Assembly (NCBI GenBank): GCA_023411375.1
Contig: JAEYOW010000038.1
Coordinates: 124,001-188,000, forward strand
From: Bacillota bacterium
Lineage (GTDB): Bacteria > Bacillota > Clostridia > Christensenellales > Aristaeellaceae
DNA length: 64,000 bases
Direction: 5' to 3'
Shown in pieces: positions 1 to 7,678 of the stretch (its first letter is position 1; each line of letters starts with the position of its first letter). A model generated the notes under the pieces. The model made no database searches and was not told the origin of the DNA. It saw only the letters and a program-made list of their open reading frames with translations. Both the position numbers and the translations under genes were made by a program.

Positions 1-422
1 TCGAAGGTGCGGCCATTGAAGGTGCATAGCACGGAGAAACGGCGCATCAACGAGGCGAGCGCGCGCAGCAGCTCTGCCTCTTCGGAATAGTCGTGCATCA
101 AAAACTGCTCCACCACAAGGCCATGCTGCGTAAAATACCCGATGCCCACCTCAAAGGCCACCGTGCCGACGCCTCCGGAAAGGCCCGTCGTTTCCGTATC
201 CAGAAACAAAACGTCCTCAGGCGCGACGCGGCTGGGGAATTCACAGCCAAAAACGGATTCCAGCACCTTTTGCGTGGCGTGGCGGCGGTCGCAGAAAGTA
301 GACAGGGGAAACACCGCCTGCGAGCGGTAACAGCCGGAACTTGTTGCCGCAGGCGCGGCGACTGTACCGGGCTTCTTGGGCAGCGCGTCCAGCATGCGCA
401 GTTTACCAAGCAGATCAGCCAT
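1..422 (-). CDS. mrfB: MrfB/YprB-like DEDDh exonuclease, partial at window start
   Basis: Partial gene: the N-terminal ~140 residues are present and the rest lies beyond base 1. The protein starts MADLLGKLRML and carries DVLFLDTETTGLSGG at about residues 63-77, the first acidic motif of RNase H-fold DEDDh exonucleases. Its ATG shares one base with the TGA of the helicase gene upstream (TGATG), so the two are translationally coupled. In Bacillus subtilis the same pair, MrfA helicase and MrfB exonuclease, repairs mitomycin C damage outside the UvrABC route. The assignment rests on the exonuclease motif plus the helicase neighbour. The later catalytic Asp and His residues are outside the window and cannot be checked. 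Confidence 0.8.
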   Translation of the reverse strand, partial: MADLLGKLRMLDALPKKPGTVAAPAATSSGCYRSQAVFPLSTFCDRRHATQKVLESVFGCEFPSRVAPEDVLFLDTETTGLSGGVGTVAFEVGIGYFTQHGLVVEQFLMHDYSEEAELLRALASLMRRFSVLCTFNGRTF

Positions 423-2698
423 CAGCCAAGCAGCTCCTTCAAAATGGCGCGGGCGTTTTTCTTGCCGTCCTCACCGATTTCCGTGACAGGCCCGGCGCAG
501 CTGGGACAGCCGCATGCGCAGCCGCAGCCCTCGACAATTTGAAGCGCGTGCTCAAGGAGCAGCTCCTGCATTTGATAGGCTTTCTCACTCAGGCCCACGC
601 CGCCAGGGAAACAGTCGTACAGGAAAATGGTCGGCTTGTCCGTAATGGGGGCTTTGACCTGATAAACCACCGTTACGTCGCGTGGGGAACACATCAGGTA
701 CAGCGGCGCTACAATAGAAAGGAGATTGGAGACAGCCAGCAGCGCGCCCTGAAGATCATCGTTTGTATACCGCCTTGCGATGCTATCGGGAACCGTCCAC
801 CACATGCCTACGGTATGCAGATCGGTCTGCGGCAGCCGAACCTCGCCAAAACCAAGGTTTTCATGCGTATCCAGCTTGATTTTTTTAAACATCTTGACGA
901 TGCTGCTGACCCGAAGCTCGCCAAGCGTCAGCCCGACTCCGCCAGGCAGCGACTTTTCCTCCAGCTCGTCCAGAATATGGAGGCTCACGTTCAGGTCCGC
1001 GTCCGTATAATAGTCCACGTCCACGGCGCGGATATAGGCCTTGCATGCGTCATAATCCAGCTTTTCTACCTGATACTGGCGCGCCTCGTGCATGTAGATG
1101 GCGTTCTCGTGAAGCAGCATGGGGACGGTATAGCGGTCCATTTCGCCGATCACGCGGTGATGAGCGGGGTTGGTGATATCGATGATGACGTAATTTTCCG
1201 TCTTGGCGCTGCGCAGGCTGATTTCCCCCGAGGGCAGCTCCTCTTCCATCCAGTAGTACCTGCCGTCCAGATGGCGCAAAATGTGGTTTTCCGTCAGGTA
1301 TTCCAAAAACTGCGCCGTATCCGCGACGTTTCCAAAACTTTCACCATCCTCAAATGGAAGCTCGTAGGCCGAACACTTGATATGGGAGAGCAGCACGTAG
1401 AGGTTGTTGGGTTGTACAAGGGCATTTTCGGGAGATGCGTTGAAGAAGTATTCCGGATGTTCGATGATGTACTGATCAATCGCCGCGGAGGACGCCACCA
1501 AAATGGTGAGCGCGGTATCCTTGCGCCGCCCGGCACGCCCCGCCTGCTGCCATGTGCTGGCGATGGTGCCCGGATAGCCGCAAAGCACGCACGCCGACAG
1601 GGAGCCGATATCGATACCGAGTTCAAGCGCGTTGGTAGAGACAACCATATCGATCTCTCCCGCGCGCAAGCCCCGTTCGATTTCTCGGCGCTCCGTGGGC
1701 AGATAGCCGCCGCGGTAACCGCGCACACGGCCTGAAAAGCCATAGGGATCTCTAACGCACTCCTTCATGTATTTGGTGAGCACCTCCACCTGAAGGCGGC
1801 TTCTGGCAAATACGATGGTTGGAACGGCGTTGCGCAGCAGTTCTTCCGCGATGCGGCGGGTTTCATTTACCACGCCCCTCCGGATACCCAGCTGGCGGTT
1901 GACCACGGGCGGATTGTAGAACACAAAATGCCGTTCGCCCATCGGCGCGCCGTTCTCCGTAACAGCCGCGATTTTACGGCCGGTCAACAGCTCTGAAAGC
2001 TCCACTGGATTGGCGATGGTGGCGGAGCACAAAATAAAGCGCGGGGAGCTTCCATAAAAAGCGCATAGCCGAAGCAACCTGCGAAGCACGTTTGCCAGAT
2101 GGCTGCCAAATACGCCGCGGTAGGTATGAATTTCGTCGATGACGATGTATTCCAGGTTTTCAAACAGCTTGACCCACTTGGTATGGTGGGGGAGAATGTT
2201 GGCATGCAGCATATCCGGGTTGGTCACGACGATATGCCCGGCCTGACGGATGGCCTTACGCGCCGCACCCTGCGTATCGCCGTCGTAGGTATAGGCCTTG
2301 ATGTCCACGTTTAAAGCCTCGATCATACCGTACAGGCCGCTGACCTGGTCGGCGGAAAGCGCCTTGGTAGGAAAAAGGTACAGGGCCCGCGCGTCGTTGT
2401 TCTCCAAAATGGAGGATACAACCGGCAGGTTGTAGCACAGGGTTTTGCCGCTGGCCGTGGGGGTGACAACCACAAAATCGCGCTTTTCACGCGCCAGGCG
2501 AAAGCTTTCCGCCTGATGGGTATACAGTCGGTGAATGCCGCGGGCATGAAGAACCTTCTGCAGACGGCAGTCCATTTCAGCGGGCAGGTCGGCGTATCTT
2601 CCTTCCGTGGCGGGCAGCGTGCGCCATTGGGTAACACAGGACATAAAATCCGGGGTAGCTTTGAGCCGTTGGACAAGCTGGTCAAGATTCATGCGCAT
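422..2698 (-). CDS. mrfA: MrfA/YprA-like DEAH-box helicase with C-terminal zinc-binding domain
   Basis: Superfamily 2 DNA helicase of 758 residues. Walker A is TPTASGKT (about residues 79-86), the Walker B box is DEIH within VIDEIHTYRGVFGSH, motif III is SAT, and motif VI is QQAGRAGRR. The C-terminus has the four-cysteine cluster CGCACGCPSC typical of the DUF1998 region of the MrfA/Hrq1-like family. MrfA in Bacillus subtilis is a 3'-to-5' helicase that works with the exonuclease MrfB on mitomycin-damaged DNA. Here mrfB follows immediately with a one-base overlap, supporting that role. A good promoter lies 83-111 bases upstream. The protein could start at Met1 or Met3. The gene looks intact. 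Confidence 0.9.
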   Translation of the reverse strand: MRMNLDQLVQRLKATPDFMSCVTQWRTLPATEGRYADLPAEMDCRLQKVLHARGIHRLYTHQAESFRLAREKRDFVVVTPTASGKTLCYNLPVVSSILENNDARALYLFPTKALSADQVSGLYGMIEALNVDIKAYTYDGDTQGAARKAIRQAGHIVVTNPDMLHANILPHHTKWVKLFENLEYIVIDEIHTYRGVFGSHLANVLRRLLRLCAFYGSSPRFILCSATIANPVELSELLTGRKIAAVTENGAPMGERHFVFYNPPVVNRQLGIRRGVVNETRRIAEELLRNAVPTIVFARSRLQVEVLTKYMKECVRDPYGFSGRVRGYRGGYLPTERREIERGLRAGEIDMVVSTNALELGIDIGSLSACVLCGYPGTIASTWQQAGRAGRRKDTALTILVASSAAIDQYIIEHPEYFFNASPENALVQPNNLYVLLSHIKCSAYELPFEDGESFGNVADTAQFLEYLTENHILRHLDGRYYWMEEELPSGEISLRSAKTENYVIIDITNPAHHRVIGEMDRYTVPMLLHENAIYMHEARQYQVEKLDYDACKAYIRAVDVDYYTDADLNVSLHILDELEEKSLPGGVGLTLGELRVSSIVKMFKKIKLDTHENLGFGEVRLPQTDLHTVGMWWTVPDSIARRYTNDDLQGALLAVSNLLSIVAPLYLMCSPRDVTVVYQVKAPITDKPTIFLYDCFPGGVGLSEKAYQMQELLLEHALQIVEGCGCACGCPSCAGPVTEIGEDGKKNARAILKELLG

Positions 2699-2780
2699 GC
2701 CTCGCTTTATCGTGTGTTGAAGCCGGGTGCGTCAGTTTAGACGATTACGCCCAAATGGCGAACGTGTGTACGGCAATTCT

Positions 2781-2809
2781 ATTATAGCAGGAGAGAAGGG
2801 GAGGGGCAA
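2781..2809 (-). promoter_or_regulatory. sigma-A-type promoter for mrfA-mrfB
   Basis: On the minus strand, TTGCCC (2804-2809), a 17-base spacer and TATAAT (2781-2786). A TGC triplet just before the -10 box gives an extended -10. It sits 83 bases before the mrfA start codon. Found by eye. Confidence 0.6.
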
Positions 2810-2840
2810 GGGGGAGATTTTCCATGCGGGAAAAGCAAGA

Positions 2841-2869
2841 ATGCGCCGCGTATCAAGCCTGCGGCGCAT
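2841..2869 (-). terminator. hairpin downstream of apbE, candidate terminator
   Basis: Inverted repeat ATGCGCCGC (2841-2849) / GCGGCGCAT (2861-2869), 11-base loop, starting 12 bases after the apbE stop codon. On the minus strand it is followed by TCTTGCTTTTCC, a weak and interrupted T tract, so termination may be partial. Confidence 0.5.
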
Positions 2870-2880
2870 CCAGATAAAAT

Positions 2881-3900
2881 TTAGTTTTTACACAGGGCGA
2901 GGAAGCCGTCCGTCATCTCAACGCTGCCGTCTGGAAGCGTCCACATGCCTTCGGCGCCTCCGATGCGCTCTATCAGGCGGCGGCTGTCCGCATATGGCAG
3001 CAGAAAAGCGGTAGTGGACAGGAAATCCGCCAGTCCGGAATCGGGATGCACGATTGTGACGGCGCGCACATACTCGGCGGGATAAAGCGTCGTTGGGTCG
3101 ATCAGGTGATGGTAGCGCTTGCCATCCAAAACGTAATAGCGCTGGTAATCGCCGCTGGTGACCACCGAAAGGCCGGAAACATAGATCTTTTCCCTTGTGC
3201 TGACACCGTCCAGATCCTCGATGGCGATGGTCCAACTGTCACGGCCGTCCTTTGGCGGAGCGCCGCACACCACGTTGCCGCCCGCGTTAAGCAGAAAAGA
3301 GTCCAGACCTTGTTCGGCGAGCGTCTGCGCGACGAGCTGCGCGGCATACCCCTTGGCAACAGCACCCAGATCAAGCAAGATCACCGGGTCGGCGTAGAAT
3401 ACGGTTAGCGCGTTCGGATCAATGATGACTTGATCATAATCCATGTGCTGAGCCGCCTGCTCAAGCAGGACCTGATCGGGCAGGACGGTTCCGTCTTCCC
3501 GGGCGTCATGCCACAAGCCAAGCACACCGCCCATCGCCGGATCAAGCGCGGTTCCGTACTCAGCACGCCACGCCTTGATCAGCTGTAGCAGATCGATCAG
3601 CTCCGGTTCCGCCCGCGCGGGTTCCTTTCCGGCATTTTCGTTTAGATAATTCAGGTTATAAACGCCGTCGTAAGCGTGGTACAGATCGAAGACGCGGTGG
3701 TAGCGGGTCATTTCGCTTTCCACAAGGGCCGCGTAGGCGTCAAATTCAGCCTGATCTTTTGCATAGGCGGTCAGGGTAACGACCGTATCGAAGGTGTTAA
3801 AAAAATAATAACGGTATTTTTCATAGGCCGGCTCAGCAAGGCCGGCGCAGGCCGGCAACCAGATACACAGAAGCAAAAGAGACATCCAGCGTTTCATCAA
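2881..3900 (-). CDS. apbE: FAD:protein FMN transferase (ApbE family lipoprotein)
   Basis: Protein of 339 residues that attaches FMN covalently to a threonine of FMN-binding domains, using FAD as donor and Mg2+, outside the cytoplasmic membrane. The N-terminus is a hydrophobic signal ending in a probable lipobox (LPAC, Cys18). Family motifs are clear: DLGAVAKGYAAQ, LLNAGGNVVCGA, and a C-terminal TSGDYQRYY...RYHHLIDP. Two genes upstream lies a five-domain FMN-binding protein with five acceptor Thr motifs, the obvious substrate. A hairpin terminator (3926-3961) sits just before this gene, so it is probably expressed by read-through or from a weak local promoter. No lesion seen. Confidence 0.92.
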   Translation of the reverse strand: MMKRWMSLLLLCIWLPACAGLAEPAYEKYRYYFFNTFDTVVTLTAYAKDQAEFDAYAALVESEMTRYHRVFDLYHAYDGVYNLNYLNENAGKEPARAEPELIDLLQLIKAWRAEYGTALDPAMGGVLGLWHDAREDGTVLPDQVLLEQAAQHMDYDQVIIDPNALTVFYADPVILLDLGAVAKGYAAQLVAQTLAEQGLDSFLLNAGGNVVCGAPPKDGRDSWTIAIEDLDGVSTREKIYVSGLSVVTSGDYQRYYVLDGKRYHHLIDPTTLYPAEYVRAVTIVHPDSGLADFLSTTAFLLPYADSRRLIERIGGAEGMWTLPDGSVEMTDGFLALCKN

Positions 3901-3925
3901 TGATCACCCAATAAGCCTATTCATC

Positions 3926-3961
3926 AAAAAAGGGGCTTGTCCTCCGGAAAGGACAGCCCCC
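3926..3961 (-). terminator. rho-independent terminator after the small secreted protein
   Basis: Minus-strand stem GGGGGCTGTCC / GGACAAGCCCC with one bulged base, followed by TTTTTT (3926-3931). It begins about 15 bases after the stop codon of the gene at 3977 and ends 26 bases before apbE, so it should reduce apbE transcription relative to the gene above it. Confidence 0.75.
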
Positions 3962-3976
3962 GATGAACAGACGAAA

Positions 3977-4477
3977 TTACTTGGCGTTAGCGGCGGCCTT
4001 CGTCAGAGCGGCGAAAAAATCGTCAACATGGATGGTGCAGCCGGCCTTGGCGTCGGCGTCGGCTTCGAAGCCGGCAGCGGCTTCCTCAGCGGTCTTGCCG
4101 ATGCAGTAGTTCTGCAGAACCTCAACCTGCTCGTTGAGCTCCTTGCCAATGGGGCTGGCGGCGCGCATAGCGTAATCGTCGCCCTTTTCCACCTTGGTGC
4201 GCAGATCGGCCTCGGCGGTATCAGCGATTTCGCCGGCGGCGGTCACGCCAACCTTGGGGGACTGCATCACGTCGAACTGGATGGACACGATCTTGCCATC
4301 GGCGTCCAGCGTAACGGCGCAGGCGGTGGTGGAGATCTGAATGGTACCGTCCTTCTCAGTGGTGGCGGAAGTGCTGGAGATAGAGGTGACCATGCCCAGA
4401 CCCATGGTATCGGCCATAGCCGCGCCCATGGTCATGCAAAGCGTAAGAACCAGAAGGGTAGCGATGAGTTTTTTCAT
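3977..4477 (-). CDS. small secreted protein of the FMN module, function unknown
   Basis: 166 residues beginning MKKLIATLLVLTLCM with a clear Sec signal peptide cleaved near AMA-DT. The mature part starts GLGMVTSISSTS and contains a lysine-poor, alanine-rich repeat-like fold with VTLDADGKIVSIQFDV, a phrase shape also seen in FMN-binding domains (beta strand, DADGKI turn), but the GATxT flavinylation motif is absent. I know this as an uncharacterised clostridial family often found near FMN-binding proteins; that is recollection and not a search. The start at 4477 is chosen over 4495 because of GGGAGG ten bases upstream. It has its own strong promoter and terminator, so it is probably abundant. 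Confidence 0.7.
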   Translation of the reverse strand: MKKLIATLLVLTLCMTMGAAMADTMGLGMVTSISSTSATTEKDGTIQISTTACAVTLDADGKIVSIQFDVMQSPKVGVTAAGEIADTAEADLRTKVEKGDDYAMRAASPIGKELNEQVEVLQNYCIGKTAEEAAAGFEADADAKAGCTIHVDDFFAALTKAAANAK

Positions 4478-4528
4478 TTGTCTAGAACCTCCCAATCATT
4501 TTATGCGGAATTATACCGCTTGTTAAAT

Positions 4529-4557
4529 ATTATACTTGGTATACGCATAAAAGTCAA
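4529..4557 (-). promoter_or_regulatory. strong sigma-A promoter for the small secreted protein
   Basis: Minus strand: TTGACT (4552-4557), exactly 17 bases, TATAAT (4529-4534), 52 bases before the start codon. The best consensus promoter in this cluster, which suggests the small secreted protein is expressed separately from the upstream flavoprotein gene. A second short inverted repeat, TCCGGGAG/CTCCCGGA (4576-4593), lies just upstream. Confidence 0.75.
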
Positions 4558-4628
4558 AACCATTTTATTCGTATTTCCGGGAGTGCTCCCGGAGCCTTGT
4601 TCAGAGGTATCTATGGGCAGGAGGATAT

Positions 4629-6518
4629 TTACTGCGCCGCGATACTGTTGCTGATCTTCTCAATAGCGGAAAGCACGGCATTGGTGGTGATGGTCGCGCC
4701 GGAGATGCCGTCGATATCGCCCTGCGAAAGGGGGAGCGACTTGCCGACAAACTGGCTTTGGAAGGAGTCCTCCAGGGCTTTTTCACCGTAATACTCGGTT
4801 TCGTTGAAGCGGTTGTCGCCAATGGCGATTTCCTTAATGGTGGAGCCGTCCAGTACCAGCTTCACGGCGACCGGACCGGCAAAGCCCTGCGCGGCCGCGC
4901 GCCACGCGCCGTCGTCGCCAAGGGTGGCGGGGTCGGGGGTGGACTGGGGCGCTTCGCCGCCGGCCGCTTGATGAATCTTCTCAATAGCGGAAAGCACGGC
5001 ATTGGTGGTGATGGTCGCGCCGGAGATGCCGTCGATATCGCCCTGCGAAAGGGGGAGCGACTTGCCGACGAACTGGCTTTGGAAGGAGTCCTCCAGGGCT
5101 TTTTCACCGTAATACTCGGTTTCGTTGAAGCGGTTGTCGCCAATGGCGATTTCCTTAATGGTGGAGCCGTCCAGCACCAGCTTCACGGCGACCGGACCGG
5201 CAAAGCCCTGCGCGGCCGCGCGCCACGCGCCGTCGTCGCCAAGGGTGGCGGCGTCGGGGTCGGATGCGCTTCCCGAAGCGGAGGCTTCATTGGTTTCAGC
5301 GGGAACAGGGGTGGAAAGGGGCTGCGGCTCGTCGGGCACATCGTCGCTCGCCGCCTGATAAATCGCGTCAATAGCGGACAACACCGCATTGGTGGTGATG
5401 GTCGCGCCGGAAATACCGTCGATATCGTCCGTGGTCAGCGGCAGGCTTTTGCCGATAAACTGCTTCTGGAAGGAGGACTCCAAAGCCTTATCGCCAAAAT
5501 ATTCTGTCTCGTTGAATTCGCGGTCGCCAATGGCAATTTCGGAAATCGTCAGATCGTTAAGCACCAGTTTAACCGCGACGGGGCCGCCAAAGCCCTGCGC
5601 CGAGGCGCGCCACGCGCCGTCCTCGTACAGGCTGGCCGAAACGCCGCTCTCCTCCTTCGCGGGAACCTCACCGTTCGTCAACTGTGCATAGACCGTATTG
5701 ATCGCCTTGACCACGGCGGTTGAAGTCACCGTCGCGCCGCTGATGGCGTCGATATCGGAAAGCTCCAGCGGCGGTTTCATGCCGATAAACTGGCTCTGGA
5801 AGGAATCCTCAAGCGCCTTTAGGCCGTAGTTCTCGGTTTCGTTAAAAAATGCGTCGCCAATAACAATGGAGGAAATGGCGCCGTCGCCGTCCAGCTCCAG
5901 CGTAACGGCAACCGGGCCGGCAAAGCCCTGGGCGCTGGCGGTATTGAGCGAACCGCCGCCGCTCAGGTCCGCGATATACTTGCCGGCAAGGTTGATGCCG
6001 CCGTTGACGGCCGCCGAGGTACGCGTCGCGCCCGCGATGGCGTCGATTGTATCATCGCCCTTGGGCTCGTTGCTCTTGACAAGCTTCAGCGGCACCTTTT
6101 TGCCGATATATTGGCCTGTGAAGGCTTCCTCCTTGGCAAGCGCGCCAAGGCCGGGCGTTTCGCTGAAATTTTCGCCGCCCACGTTGACGCCCGTAATGAC
6201 GCCGTCGTCATCCAGGCCGAGCGTTACAACGACGTCCCCGCCATAGCCGGTAACGGTGGTTTGTATTACATAACCCATTGGATTGCCATCCGCGTCCAGC
6301 GCCTCGTAGCAACTGTCCATCCCGCTGTCCTCACTGAGATCCACCTCGGCAAAGGCGGCGGCCGTATCAATCAGAGCAGTGCGGGTTTTTTCCGCAGCCT
6401 GAACCTTGTTTTCCTGAATGGGGCCAACCGTCATCTGGTTGGTAAAGGCCAGAAACAGCGCGGCGATCAAGCAGATCGCAATCAACAGACCTAATTCTCG
6501 CAGGGCTTTTTTGCTCAT
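4629..6518 (-). CDS. membrane-anchored protein with five FMN-binding domains (RnfG-like)
   Basis: 629 residues: an N-terminal membrane anchor (about residues 9-26) followed by five extracytoplasmic FMN-binding domains. Each ends in the flavinylation motif D-[AG]-I-[AS]-G-A-T-x-T, giving probable FMN-accepting threonines at about 167, 265, 375, 504 and 611. Domain 1 resembles RnfG/NqrC (ETPGLG motif); the others carry FNETE instead. Domains 4 and 5 are nearly identical at DNA level, a recent tandem duplication. The likely role is a wire of covalently bound flavins carrying electrons across or outside the membrane, loaded by the ApbE protein encoded downstream. Start 6518 is chosen because AGGAGGAG stands 8 bases ahead; the longer reading from 6572 would overlap the previous gene. 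Confidence 0.88.
   Translation of the reverse strand: MSKKALRELGLLIAICLIAALFLAFTNQMTVGPIQENKVQAAEKTRTALIDTAAAFAEVDLSEDSGMDSCYEALDADGNPMGYVIQTTVTGYGGDVVVTLGLDDDGVITGVNVGGENFSETPGLGALAKEEAFTGQYIGKKVPLKLVKSNEPKGDDTIDAIAGATRTSAAVNGGINLAGKYIADLSGGGSLNTASAQGFAGPVAVTLELDGDGAISSIVIGDAFFNETENYGLKALEDSFQSQFIGMKPPLELSDIDAISGATVTSTAVVKAINTVYAQLTNGEVPAKEESGVSASLYEDGAWRASAQGFGGPVAVKLVLNDLTISEIAIGDREFNETEYFGDKALESSFQKQFIGKSLPLTTDDIDGISGATITTNAVLSAIDAIYQAASDDVPDEPQPLSTPVPAETNEASASGSASDPDAATLGDDGAWRAAAQGFAGPVAVKLVLDGSTIKEIAIGDNRFNETEYYGEKALEDSFQSQFVGKSLPLSQGDIDGISGATITTNAVLSAIEKIHQAAGGEAPQSTPDPATLGDDGAWRAAAQGFAGPVAVKLVLDGSTIKEIAIGDNRFNETEYYGEKALEDSFQSQFVGKSLPLSQGDIDGISGATITTNAVLSAIEKISNSIAAQ
4654..5258. repeat. 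tandem duplication of one FMN-binding domain, 321-base period
   Basis: Two copies of about 284 bases, 4654-4937 and 4975-5258, are offset by exactly 321 bases (107 codons) and differ at only a few positions, for example GACAAAC versus GACGAAC and CAGTACC versus CAGCACC. The third domain further upstream is clearly more diverged. The period keeps the reading frame, so domain number can change by unequal recombination. Confidence 0.9.
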
Positions 6519-6544
6519 GATGGGTTCTCCTCCTTGATATATAC

Positions 6545-7093
6545 TCATTTGTGAGTTGTTTTTCGATACCATCCGCGCGCGATGAGCTTTTCTTTTAGCT
6601 GCGCGTCGTTATGGGCCAGGCCGACGATCATTCCCTGGGCGGCGACGCCTGTCAGAACGCCCGCGATGGCCCCTGCTGCCAACAGGTAGGGAAGCACTGT
6701 CAGCATCACCCAGCTGCCAAGCAATACGCGGGAGGCGACCATCTGCCCAAGCATATGCAAAACAGCGCCGCAGATGGACACGCCGCATACGCCGATGCCC
6801 TTCCAGCGGCTGATCAGCAGCATGGCGGAAACACTCAGGATTCCGCCGAAGAGGGCATAGACCAACCCCGTAAAATTACCGAAAAGAAGAGCGCTTAACA
6901 GTACCTTCAGGAGCATCAGCAGAAAGGCCGGACCAGCGCCCTCAATGCACGCGATATAGACCAGAACCGTATTGGGAAGTCCAAGCTTGATGCCGGGCAC
7001 AGACGGAACCAGCACAAACTGGCGCTCAATAAAGCCCAAAACCAGCATGACGGTTGTAAGAAGCCCATAGCGGGCGAGTTGGCTTGCTTTCAT
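6545..7093 (-). CDS. Gx transporter family membrane protein (heptaprenyl diphosphate synthase component I-like)
   Basis: 182 residues, almost wholly hydrophobic, with about five membrane segments. Family signatures are the N-terminal LARYGLLTTVMLVLGFIERQF and the following PGIKLGLPNTVLVYI, a pattern shared with ECF S-component-like proteins annotated as Gx transporters or as heptaprenyl diphosphate synthase component I. The substrate is unknown. It lies four bases after the NusG-domain-II gene and 26 bases before the five-domain flavoprotein gene, an order that recurs in Bacillota flavin-based electron-transfer loci. I infer a membrane partner in that system and not isoprenoid synthesis, because no component II is nearby. 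Confidence 0.8.
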   Translation of the reverse strand: MKASQLARYGLLTTVMLVLGFIERQFVLVPSVPGIKLGLPNTVLVYIACIEGAGPAFLLMLLKVLLSALLFGNFTGLVYALFGGILSVSAMLLISRWKGIGVCGVSICGAVLHMLGQMVASRVLLGSWVMLTVLPYLLAAGAIAGVLTGVAAQGMIVGLAHNDAQLKEKLIARGWYRKTTHK

Positions 7094-7097
7094 CTCG

Positions 7098-7496
7098 TCA
7101 CCTGTCCGGCGCGTCCCGCGCCGCGTCGTCCGCCGGCAAAAGGCTGCATACCAGTCGATGGGGAAGACAGATGATATCGCCGCCCAATGCGCGTTCCAGA
7201 TAATTCTCCGTGCTTACCCGCCCCTGCTGGACACAAAGCTGATCGCGGCAGGTGGCGCTTTCCATATACATCCCGTCCTCCTCAACCACCAGCACGTTGG
7301 ATTCACCGTCGCCGCAATCAATTAAGACGGCTTGCCGGCTTCCCAGGTGAACACGGGCGTATTCGCGCCCATCCAGCGTAATGAGCACCTCGGCACCGGG
7401 CGCGGGGCGCAAGAGGGGCGTCAACAAAAAGGCTGCCAGCGCCACAACCAACACGCCGATCAGCAAAAAAACGTCTTTTCGTCTTATCGCAAACAC
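7098..7496 (-). CDS. NusG domain II-containing membrane protein; start codon uncertain
   Basis: About 130 residues: one N-terminal membrane helix (VFLLIGVLVVALAAFLLTP), then a small beta domain with CGDGESN, ATCRDQLCVQQGRVS and IICLPHRLVC, the signature of the NusG domain II-like extracytoplasmic family (not transcription factor NusG). The three cysteines near the end may bind a metal or form a disulfide. It is first in the flavin operon. No ATG fits. AGGAGG is directly followed by in-frame GTG (7496), which is too close, and nine bases further lies ATA (7487) at ideal spacing. I give the GTG, but ATA initiation or a sequence error (ATG to ATA) is possible. Confidence 0.8.
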   Translation of the reverse strand: MFAIRRKDVFLLIGVLVVALAAFLLTPLLRPAPGAEVLITLDGREYARVHLGSRQAVLIDCGDGESNVLVVEEDGMYMESATCRDQLCVQQGRVSTENYLERALGGDIICLPHRLVCSLLPADDAARDAPDR

Positions 7497-7523
7497 CCTC
7501 CTTTTTCTATGTTTTTTCGAATT

Positions 7524-7551
7524 ATTATAACATGAACGGACAAATAAGCAA
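7524..7551 (-). promoter_or_regulatory. extended -10 promoter of the flavin operon
   Basis: Minus strand TTGCTT (7546-7551), 16-base spacer, TATAAT (7524-7529), with TGT directly before the -10 box. Transcription would start near 7517, about 20 bases before the NusG-domain-II coding region. This limits where that gene can start and rules out longer readings toward 7610. Confidence 0.65.
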
Positions 7552-7610
7552 TAGGGAAAAGACAACCAAAGAGAAAGAGCGCCGCATTTGCTGCGTCGGC
7601 GAAATATCAC

Positions 7611-7647
7611 TTGACATACCAGATCAAAGCATCGTAAGATAATGATG
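7611..7647 (+). promoter_or_regulatory. gntR promoter with candidate operator
   Basis: TTGACA (7611-7616), 18-base spacer, TAAGAT (7635-7640). The bases AAGATAATGATG at 7636-7647 recur exactly inside the deoC promoter at 8525-8536, which suggests a common binding site for the GntR protein and autoregulation. The -10 box itself is weak. Confidence 0.6.
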
Positions 7648-7678
7648 AATCACCGCAAAACACAGGGAGGGGTTTACG

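Noticed and set aside
4654..5258. CRISPR-like or mobile repeat
   Set aside because: The repeat is long, in frame and codes for an FMN-binding domain; there are no spacers or ends of a mobile element.
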